64,000 bases of DNA from Tetracentron sinense (lineage: Eukaryota; Streptophyta; Magnoliopsida; Trochodendrales; Trochodendraceae), in contig CM026557.1 in the NCBI GenBank assembly GCA_015143295.1, positions 30,699,965-30,763,964 of the forward strand, read 5' to 3'. Below the pieces are notes generated by a model, which was not told where the DNA came from, did no database searches, and worked only from the letters and a program-made list of their open reading frames with translations. Below are positions 55,260-64,000 of the stretch, one piece after another; positions within the stretch are counted from its first letter, which is position 1, and every line of letters begins with the position of its first letter. The translations under genes and the position numbers were made by a program.

Positions 55260-57391
55260 AATCGGGATGGAGTGAGTCCCACAATTTAAAGAGGGAGGAG
55301 AGGGCCCACCGGCGGGGCTTCCAGGGGAAGAAGGTCTTTTGGGGTGAAAGGGATTTGATTCCTCTCTCTCTCGCGCTCCCGTTGCTTGCTCGTTTCCCTG
55401 AATGCCTCACCAGTGTTCAGGGTCTCTCTCTCTCTCTCAATGCTAACCTGCGCACAGCATGCATGAAATGAACATGCTAATTAAATTTTTTTTTTTTTTT
55501 TTGATAATCATTCATTCTCTTGCTTTGATTTCTCTGTTAATTTTTTAATTATATTATTCTGTTTGATTTTATTTGTTTTGCAGTAATTCGTGGCGATCTA
55601 TAAGCGGATGAGCGAGGGACTAAATAGGTTGGTTTATATGGTGGCTTTAAATTTCATGTTTGTGATGCACATGGGTTTGTTTCAAGGAGCTCTCCGGCAT
55701 AAGAAAATTAAAAACCTTGCAAAAGAAAGAAAATGGTCTATGAATTGAACATTTGTGGTCGATAATTGCTTAATTTTATTCATTACTAAGGATATTTTCT
55801 TTATTCATCCTGATTTTTTTCTCTCTTAATATTTGGATCATCCATATATATATATATTAAACAAGAAATTGAGATTACGTCGGAGTCTTTGTTGAGTTGA
55901 CTCAATTAATATTAGCACAACTTCTTATTGCATCTTGGTTTCGTTCACTGTTACAAATCTTCCGATAAATACTCAATTTCTCCCAAGAAAACATTTAAAA
56001 TTTAAAAGTCTGTTTTATCACGATATTTTAATAATCTTGCTAGAAATATAATTTTCTATTTTTATCCCATATATATTGCAAGATTTAACCGATATTTTAA
56101 AATATCATGAGAAATTCACAATGTTGACATGTTGTTGGTTTTAGGAATTTATAACTTGGTGATAATTATTACTATTTTTTATAATTTCAATATATTTTTT
56201 TAATCATTCCCAAGATTTAGGTGAGAAATACCTGAAAAAAAAATCAGATTTGAAAATCTCCTGAGAAAAACTTCAGCCGATGAAAACCCGAGAACGAGAT
56301 TTGCAACACTGGTTTCATTGTCCTTTAGTTGCACCAATAGATGGAGTTCAATAGGTTGTACGGTTTGGTAGCTTTTTGTTTATAATTTTTGATATATCCT
56401 AAGTAGGGTTAGTGTTACCCAGGGGTAAATGTTGACCAGCTAGGGTTAATGAGGATAGTTGTCATGTTGGAATTGAATTAGATGGGTTGCATCCATAAAT
56501 GTATTAGTCAACATCCACTAAATACTAATTAAAGGATGTTTACCAATACAAAGTTAGTCGGGATGTTATTTGTCTTGAGTCAGATGTTGCAATCCATTCC
56601 CCATTTCATTTTTTTTCTTCTTTTTTTAACTGTGCCCCAGCTATCCCCTGTCTACTCTTACCTATCTCTTTCTCTCTGTCTCTCTCACTCTCTCACACAC
56701 ACATACAGACACACATGCTTTATACTGTCCCTAAAGCATTCATGGGTATTTTTTCTATTAAATTTTGTCTTCAGAATTTGTTTCTAAACTTTATCCGAAC
56801 ACAAATCCTATCTTGAGAATATTTGTATTTTTAACTTTTGGCCTCACATTGAGTTTAAAATTGCAATAGATCTTCTTGTTGATACAAAGAATGCAAAATG
56901 GGAAAAAAATAAATATGTATCAAACTCTTGGGTTGGTGATCATTAGAGTATAAAAATAATTGGTTCAGTCCTTAATGTATGTATCTGAACACCGAGTAAG
57001 TTCTTTCACAACGATGGTTATGATTATCAGGGTCATTAAACTTGGAACCAAATAAGCGCGCACAAAAATAACCACTTTTAAAGCACTATATTGTGTTACC
57101 TCTCAACATCTATCCTCATATTATAGGATCTCTACCAGTTGATGGGTTGGATTATGAATTAATACTATCAGGAAAATGTGTATTACGATTTCACCATATC
57201 CAACAGTTTGTTCTAAATATGCTGGAATTAGGATGATACTAAGATTTCATTAATCAAAGGTTGTTTTGTTATTGAAGTGCAGAAGAGTGATGGCTAATTT
57301 CTCTGGGAAAACACATCCTCAAGGGTTCCATTGAGGAAAACTTCCCAAGGCATGCATTGCTCCCATTTTCATATGCATGAGAAGCTTCCAA
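55260..57391 (+). promoter_or_regulatory. Probable 5' UTR with introns of the PI4K gamma gene
   Basis: A CT-rich stretch (55362-55440, TCTCTCTCTCGCG and a CT microsatellite) looks like a core promoter/leader. TTTGCAG (55577-55583) followed by GCGGATGAGCGAGGGACTAA and a GT near 55628 could be a small untranslated exon. GAAGTGCAG (57274-57282) is a good acceptor just before the final exon carrying the start codon. No TATA box was clearly seen. This model is inferred from splice-site quality alone. Confidence 0.35.
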
Positions 57392-59044
57392 ATGGCTATA
57401 GCTGTTGATCATCACCATGGATTCAAGCCGTTTATCCGAGCCCAGAGATGCAAATTCCGGTCCTTCACACAACAGAACTCCAGCGAGCTTGAACTGGGTC
57501 AAACCAAATTCACATACTCCTTAAACCAAGCAGTCACAGATACTTACTTCCACAGAAGCTTCTCCACTCCTTGCCTATCCCTCTCCACCAAGGTGGAGGA
57601 AGAAGCCAACATTAGTCCCATGGTAGAGATTGTTGGGGGCCTTAGCGCCCCTAGAGTACGTGCCCTCGTAGTTGAGACTGTCATAGCTATGGCCTCTGGT
57701 GTTAGCCCTGTGCCAGTATCAAGCGGACTAGGTGGTGCCTATTACTTGTGCAGTCGCAATGGTGATAAAATTGCTGTGGCGAAGCCTATTGATGAGGAGC
57801 CATTAGCCATTAACAACCCAAAAGGTTTTGCAGGTCGGGTTCTCGGCCAACCTGGCTTGAAAAGTGGTGTTCGAATAGGTGAAACTGGTGTCCGTGAGGT
57901 TGCTGCTTACCTTCTTGACCACGATGGCTTCACTGGTGTTCCACCCACTGCACTCGTTAAAATTTCGCAAGTTGCATTTCATGTTAATCATTCATCGGCA
58001 TTGGCGGCACCACTTCCCAAGATTGCCTCACTTCAGCGTTTTGTGGATCATGATTTTGATGCAGGAGACCTAGGACCATCTGGATTTTCGGTAACCTCAA
58101 TTCACCGGATTGGAATTCTAGACATAAGGCTCCTCAACCTTGATAGGCACGCGGGTAACATGCTTGTCAAGAAACACGGGCGTGGGAACAGTAACAATGG
58201 CCATGGCGGTTGTGGTAACTATGCTATCGAGTATGCTGAGCTTGTGCCTATAGACCATGGGCTTTGTCTACCCGAGTGGCTTGATGATCCATATTTTGAA
58301 TGGCTACATTGGCCACAAGCCTCCCTGCCCTTCTCAGAGCCAGAAGCCAAGTACATATCCAGTCTTGATCCATTGAAGGATGCAGAACTCCTAAGAAGCG
58401 AGCTTCCTTTGCTGAGAGAGCCATCTATTCGAGTTCTTGTGCTTTGCACCATTTTTTTAAAGCGAGCTGCTGCTGCTGGCCTGTGTCTTTCCAAAATTGG
58501 CGGTATGATGACACGGGAGTTTTGTGGAAGAGAGGAAGGGTCGAGCATATTAGAGACCCTTTGTGCAAAAGCCAAAGCTACCATGAACAATGTGTTCGAG
58601 TACAATCATGACAAAGAAGAGACCAAAGAAGAAATGGACATTTTCCAATTTGATATAGAGTGTGCAGATAACTGTACAGAAATTTTGGATATTCCCCAAC
58701 TCTTGCATAGCCATCCTGAGATGGGTAAGCCACCAAAAATCCCGAAAAATATCCCGTCTACTCGATCAATGAGTGGGTTCCCCGACAGAGTTTTGTCCCC
58801 ATTAGACAAGGAAGAGGATGACAATAACGATGATGATGATCCCAAGGTGGGGGGATTAACAAAAAGTGTGAGTTTCTCAGTAACAAATAATAACAATGAA
58901 AGTGAGGGTATTTCATTTAAAGACATGAGCGAAGAGGAATGGGGATTGTTCTTAGAGAGCTTTGAAAAACTTTTGCCGAAGGCGTTTGAGGGTACTAAGA
59001 GCATGGGATTGAAGCAAAGATTAGGAACTTCCTGCAAGTTTTGA
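57392..59044 (+). CDS. PI4KG1: Phosphatidylinositol 4-kinase gamma (type II PI4K family), intact
   Basis: A single coding exon. The start is taken at the second ATG (57392, MAIAVDHHHGFKPF) because this is where plant relatives begin; an in-frame ATG at 57377 would add five residues. The product is 550 residues, the usual size for the subgroup without N-terminal ubiquitin-like repeats (Arabidopsis PI4K gamma 1/8 type by recall). The PI3/4-kinase domain spans roughly residues 105-410: CSRNGDKIAVAKPIDEEP near the ATP-binding Lys, GFTGVPPTALVK, the catalytic loop NLDRHAGNML (Asp about 251) and VPIDHGLCLP (Asp about 288). The C-terminal tail is acidic (DNNDDDD) and ends SLKQRLG-like. The family either phosphorylates phosphatidylinositol or acts as protein kinase; which applies here cannot be read from sequence. 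No stops or frameshifts. Confidence 0.93.
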   Translation: MAIAVDHHHGFKPFIRAQRCKFRSFTQQNSSELELGQTKFTYSLNQAVTDTYFHRSFSTPCLSLSTKVEEEANISPMVEIVGGLSAPRVRALVVETVIAMASGVSPVPVSSGLGGAYYLCSRNGDKIAVAKPIDEEPLAINNPKGFAGRVLGQPGLKSGVRIGETGVREVAAYLLDHDGFTGVPPTALVKISQVAFHVNHSSALAAPLPKIASLQRFVDHDFDAGDLGPSGFSVTSIHRIGILDIRLLNLDRHAGNMLVKKHGRGNSNNGHGGCGNYAIEYAELVPIDHGLCLPEWLDDPYFEWLHWPQASLPFSEPEAKYISSLDPLKDAELLRSELPLLREPSIRVLVLCTIFLKRAAAAGLCLSKIGGMMTREFCGREEGSSILETLCAKAKATMNNVFEYNHDKEETKEEMDIFQFDIECADNCTEILDIPQLLHSHPEMGKPPKIPKNIPSTRSMSGFPDRVLSPLDKEEDDNNDDDDPKVGGLTKSVSFSVTNNNNESEGISFKDMSEEEWGLFLESFEKLLPKAFEGTKSMGLKQRLGTSCKF

Positions 59045-60859
59045 GGTAAGTTTGGGGACAGAACTACAGATAAATGAGTGTAGGAATGTTGTTTGTATTT
59101 GATGTGGACTATTTTGTACATTATAGAGAAATATCCTTACTGAAGAATGGAATAGTGTGACTGGAAAACTACCGTCCTCTCCATTTCCTTCTTTACTTGT
59201 ACACTTGCAGAACATATTTTTTCTTTCTTCTTATATTGTAATTTCTAAGGGCTCTGTTTGGAGAACTGGAATTGCTAATATTGAGTATTTTAATTTTACT
59301 TTTTACCTTCTTTCTTTGCTGTTGTAGAGTAGCCATAAAAATATTAATAACTGCTTATTGTTATTCTTCAAACAATAACTGCTTTTAAGTTTGGCAAACC
59401 TTCTAACATTAACAAAGCAGTAACATGGTGAGATGAATGGCGATGCGGATTTTGAATACCCAATTTGAAGCTTGATAGTTAGCTATTTTTCAGTTTCCAA
59501 GGTTTGATAGAAGAAGAGGTAATTTTTCTCCTGCATCATTTTTAAGCTTATTCGGATTTCATATGCTCATCTGTAGTTGGAACTGGGCTATCAATCTGTG
59601 TTTCCTCCATATGCTTTCATGCCCTTTGATTTTACAATCTTTGACAGTCGAAGCATAGAAGTTCAGACATCCAAATTTGAAGATTGGATCACTTGTCCTC
59701 AACTATGTCACTGGGTATATGAAGATGACGGTGAGGTTTCATAGTATAAAAAGCAAGGAAGCTTACACTGTTACTAAAATGTAAGCTACTTTTTGGAAGC
59801 TTTATCTTTTTATTTACAAACACTTTTTGTAATATGTGGATTTCACGTCAAAACATTGGTAGAATTATAAACTTGAGCGAATTTGAATTGCTACAAATTT
59901 CAGATAAGTGGAAGCTTTAAGCATATTTTAAGCTTTCGAGAGCAGCAGGTTTGCTGATTTTTGCTTAGACTAGTGTAATCATGTTCTCATTGAGAGAGAT
60001 GGATTATATGTAGCAGCATATTAATACTTACATATGCATTGCTTTGAAGGGGAGTACAAACCTATCAACTGTTGTTTTTGTTCAGTCAAAAAATTATATT
60101 TTCTTTTGATCACATGATTTTGCACAGTTGAAAGTTTGTTAAACCAAATGGTGCAAAAATAAGAATCAAATGTCAAAGTACTGAAAATCTTTCTTGAGAT
60201 GGATGTAAAAGAGTAGAGGCCCACAACACTTGTGTCTATACTCTATTGTCAGAGAGCAGTAACAATTGTATGAAATCCCCCAACCAAACATATATATTTA
60301 TTTTTAAAAACTCTTACAAAAGAACATCTAATCATATATAGCTTTTTTTTCTCTGTTCTCAACGACAACCTTCTTAGAATATCATCGTAGTAGAGATTCC
60401 TCCTCCGCAAGGTCACTCTTGGCAACTCTCTTTGGTGTATGGCCTCTAGATAACCAGCATTGTTGCCATTTTTGGAGATCTTTTGTTCAGCATTGTTTCC
60501 ATAGGGTCAGATCATAGCCAAATCCTTGTTCTTACCATCCTCCCATCGAAAAGCATTGGCAGCTCTTCCGATTTTGAAACTTTTTGTGATGACAAAATTC
60601 TCAAACTTTTTGGTTGCACTTCATGGATCGCGACATAAGTTGTTTCTCACACTTCAAAGGTCACATACCTCAATTATGATCAAATTTACATGCTTCAGCA
60701 CCCCGGATGGATCAAGTTATCACACTAGAACCAGCTAAGCGACTACCTCATTCGCTACTTCTCAAACCTTTACTCCTAATCTCATTCAAGCCATTTTGAT
60801 TCCTTCTTCGAGAAAGTACAGCATAAGGTTGGTGGAAATGAACTCCAATCTGTGGAGTA
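59045..60859. other. PI4K 3' UTR, then no gene
   Basis: The 3' UTR probably extends to about 59240 (no clear AATAAA). Beyond it lies AT-rich sequence without a supported gene. From about 60350, text such as ACCTTCTTAGAATATCATCG may be 5' parts of the degraded LINE that follows. Confidence 0.45.
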
Positions 60860-61395
60860 TTCACTAGAGATGAAGTTATGGAGGTCTTAAGGCCTCTCGG
60901 CCTAATGGGCTTCCTGGAATATTATATTAGCAGCATAGGAATATTTTGGGCGAAGACTTGTGTATGTTGTCTGTCATAAGTTTCCTCGACAGTGTCCATC
61001 TCCTCCAACAAATAAATTAGGGCAATCCTATGTCCACTTTCCCCAGTTTCGAACAAGACAAAACAATGTGACAATTTTTTATAGGGTCCACAAATTTGTT
61101 TTTGTCACCTTGTTCAAAAAAAGGGAAAACGGATGGGCTAGAAAAGTGAACCTAGCATTATCCATTAAACCATACCCATATTAAACAATTCCAAAGGTCC
61201 CCAACCCGGCAGTTATGACCTGTAAGGCTCTACAACGTCCTTTAAAATTTATTGCCAAACAACCAAAGTCCTTGTTAATCACCTAAAAATCCTTTTCGAA
61301 AGCCCGCTCAACAATGCGGTCCTATTAGCTTTCGTGGCGGATAGGCAAATCACATACAACATTTCTCTTTCTCATAAGATTTCACATCACTTAAG
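60860..61395 (+). pseudogene. L1-type LINE reverse transcriptase remnant
   Basis: Across several frames it reads EVLRPLGLMGFL, an STTSFKIYCQTTKVLVNHLK stretch, and AFVADRQITYNISLSHKISH. This matches the order of L1 RT motifs (YK-PGPDG; RPISLCNVIYKI-KVLANRLK; AFVPGRQITDNI-HE). There are many stops; the remnant is old. Confidence 0.65.
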
Positions 61396-61482
61396 GGGCC
61401 ATTTGGCATCGTTCCTTAGAAACAATTATCCTAATCCTGGGAACAAATGACATCCTGTCACTTTAAGGGGATCCTTGTTGCC

Positions 61483-62670
61483 CAAGTGTTGACCCTAGAG
61501 TGGGGTGTGATTAGGGTTTATGACAAATTTAAAATTTAATCTACTTCCCTAAGCAAAATATCAACTTAAGCAAGTTAAAGAAAAATAAAGACTATGGAAT
61601 TCTACTCAAGCATTCAAAGCAATAAAGTAAGAGATAGGGTTAGAGAGATGCAAACACAAAGACTCCAAGATTTGTTATCGAGGTTCGGCAACCCGCCTAC
61701 TCCCTGCCTTAAGCTCTCCGGCTTGAAGGATTCACCACAATTTATCCCAAATCGATTAGACTACTTGCAGGCGAGTCCTAACCTTGTTAAGGAACAATCC
61801 TCTTTAGAGTTAGTCCCCTTTCCGAGTAGAGGTCAAACCTTTACAATCTTCTTCACGGGCGAGATCAATCCTTTATAAAGCTCTCCGGGTTCAGGGACAA
61901 GAGTCCCTTGGACCTCTTGATTTGAACACACCTAGACAAGTGGCTTTACAGACTTTAGAGGCTCTTTACACGAGCTGATTAGTCTCTCTTAGCTCACTTG
62001 AAAATCTCCCAAAGATTGGAGTTGAATAGCTCAAGAATAGGGAGTTGGCGATTCTAGGTTCAACTTTGATAGATTTAGAAATCTAAGCTTGGAGTGAATA
62101 GTTGAATGATCTAGATTGATTGGAGTTCATGTTTTGTTCATAAATTATTTCATTTTATAGCCCAAGAAGTTTCATGGCCGTTGGAGTACACTTTAATGCA
62201 AAAAGAGTCGTTACAGAGTAAAAAATACTTTGTCCCGCGCCATTCGGTCGTCCGAATGGTTCTTTCGAATGTCCCAATAGTTGATCTCATTTTCTCGGTT
62301 GCCCGGATGCTTCATTTTTGCCTCTTAGTGTTTCGACCATTAATTTTGATTGGATTATCGGAATTAGGTGATTCAATTGCCTATTCCACTTAAAATTTAA
62401 AGGGAAACAATTTTGTCTCTAATGATAAAATCTGAATTCTGCTTTATTCATGGCCAAAATGGGTCCCGAAGTTGACTGGTTCATCCAGTCGACTGAATGG
62501 TGAACCAATTTTTCTCCTTCTGTATTTCGACAATAAATTTTGATTTTCTTGATGAAATTAGGTGATTCAACTTCCTATTCCACTTAAAATTACAAGGAGA
62601 ACAATTTTGTATATAATTATCAAATCCTAATTCTACATTATTCATAGTCAAAATGGATCTCAAAGTTAAT
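61483..62670 (+). repeat. Copia-type LTR-like sequence, right end not found
   Basis: It starts TGTTGACCCTAGAGTGGGGTGTGA and continues with AGGTTCGGCAACCCGCCTACTCC, a text seen at the start of some plant copia LTRs. Inside, a unit of about 190 bp is repeated once (62333 onward, TTTCGACCATTAATTTTGATT, and 62524 onward, TTTCGACAATAAATTTTGATT). No matching end or target duplication was identified. Confidence 0.4.
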
Positions 62671-64000
62671 TGGTTTTTGGAATTCTGGATTCAGACAGAT
62701 TTTTGGGATTCTTGATTTGGTCGACCGAGTGAACCATTAGGTCATCTGAATGGCCAAATTTTCACCAGAAAATCCATTTTCAAATCTTATCACTTTGGGA
62801 TTAATTCATGAGCCTTCTTCCTTAATTTAATCATGAAGATTATCATATTTTTAGGGCCTTAGAAAGTTTTCCAATATAGTCTAAAGGTACCTAAGGTCAT
62901 TCTAAGTAATTGAGCATTTCAACCAAACAACCTTTGAGGACTTCTTACAAAAGTCACTCAAGACTCAATAAACAAAAATATTAAACCTTTTTGAGTCCTG
63001 ATCATCATGATCCAATCTTCAATCTTCTTTGATGATCTGACTAGGACTTTGAGCATGATGTACTTGATTTGAGCTTTAAGCTTTGGTTGATCTTTAGTAT
63101 CCTCAATATGATCAAACTTGATCCAATTGGTTTGCTTGACTTCATGATGAATTTTTGCACTAGAATGGAGTCACTTTCATGCTTTTTCACTTAAATGACT
63201 TTGCTAATGCTCTTATACATTGTTTATCACATAAACTCAATAGAGACATTAATAACTCAAATTTCATTTCATTGTTGAGTTATCATCAAAATTAATATGG
63301 AGACCTAAGGTTGAAAACCTTTAGGCTAGCAATCCCTAGACAAGGACCCCCTTTAAGGTCTCAATACCAAGGTTCCATCTGGCATCCCATTTATAAAAGG
63401 AATAAAGACTCTATTTTGAAGCCCCAATAACAGGGTGCCACCTGGCATCCCAATTAATGAAGGGATTTATCTTCTCCCCTATCTTTTTGGACTAAGGTTT
63501 TTTCTCCAAAATCGGAGAAATGTATTATAGAGTCGTCCCTCTGCTCTTAGCGGTTACCCAAAGAAGGTAAACAAAATTTCCAATGAGATATGACATTTTC
63601 TAAGGAAAGTTGGCCTTAATTTTATTTCTCTAAAATGGGGATAAAAAGAGAAACAAAAGACTCTCTCCTTGATATAAAACAAGGAGTTTCCAATAGAGAC
63701 TGGATTGCTATGTTCTAGCAACTTTGCAAATACACTGTTATGAGTAACAGTTTTGCAGATTAACTCATGGTTCTGCAACCGTTAGACAAGAAACCTCAAT
63801 CCTTAGTTTCCTTAGACATCCGTTTGTTATTGTTAGGAAAATGACTATTATGCCCTTTCGATATTTCATAATCTCACAAATCTTTAACTACCCTTGAACT
63901 ATGGTTAATAAGTTTTAACCATTGTGATTAAGATTCACACCCTTACGGGATAAAACATCTAAACCCTAGTTTTTTTTTTTAAAAAAAAAATTAACGTGTT
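62671..64000. other. No gene; MITE-like end at right edge
   Basis: AT-rich sequence with a short direct repeat (CCATCTGGCATCCCA at about 63376 and CCACCTGGCATCCCA at about 63439). From about 63895 the text TGATTAAGATTCACACCCTTACGG to CCCTAGTTTTT resembles the interior of the MITE at 53717-54237, so a second copy seems to run out of the window. Confidence 0.4.

Overview
This window is plant nuclear DNA, most likely from a non-grass flowering plant with a repeat-rich genome. The evidence is an intact plant-type phosphatidylinositol 4-kinase gamma gene, remnants of plant DPE2, SAC3, TOM1-like and choline-kinase genes, AT-rich introns, and many plant-type transposable elements: a Tat-lineage Ty3/gypsy element, L1-type LINEs, PIF/Harbinger, Mutator-like and hAT-like elements, and a TRIM. 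The sequence alone does not fix the species. The only host gene that looks functional is the PI4K gamma at 57.4-59.0 kb.

Layout. Bases 1-8030 and 22368-30252 are two copies of one segment (solo-LTR 3' part, LINE 3' part, SAC3-like exons, 5' half of a PIF/Harbinger element). The first copy turns abruptly noisy from about 6195 and ends at a 100-base N gap (8031-8130). This looks like two overlapping contig ends placed end to end. From 8131 to 18887 lies a minus-strand Tat-lineage gypsy element: 5' LTR, tRNA-Arg-type PBS, gag-protease, then pol in the same frame behind a single TAG in a tobamovirus-like readthrough context (TAG CAG TTA), plus a degraded, probably spliced antisense ORF. Its 3' LTR is missing at the gap. 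Next come a hAT-like MITE, an L1 LINE split by a 2.6-kb solo LTR with a CCGGG target duplication, and a SAC3-like pseudogene.

The most interesting object is a 7.5-kb PIF/Harbinger element (26235-33724, TTA target duplications) inside the intron of that SAC3-like pseudogene. Besides its two own genes, each broken by a single stop, it carries exon-intron fragments of a TOM1-like (TOL) gene and a choline kinase gene. It is therefore a candidate gene-capturing ('Pack'-type) Harbinger element.

From 35.6 to 43.3 kb there is a nest: a hAT-like MITE split by a 6.9-kb Mutator-like element (9-bp TSD TTTTAACAA), itself split by a 2.6-kb solo LTR and further LTR-like repeat. Beyond that lie an RTE LINE remnant, palindromic repeats, a SINE-like unit, a DPE2 pseudogene whose intron holds a small MITE and a 362-bp TRIM, a 0.5-kb foldback MITE, the PI4K gamma gene, and degraded LINE and LTR sequence to the right edge.
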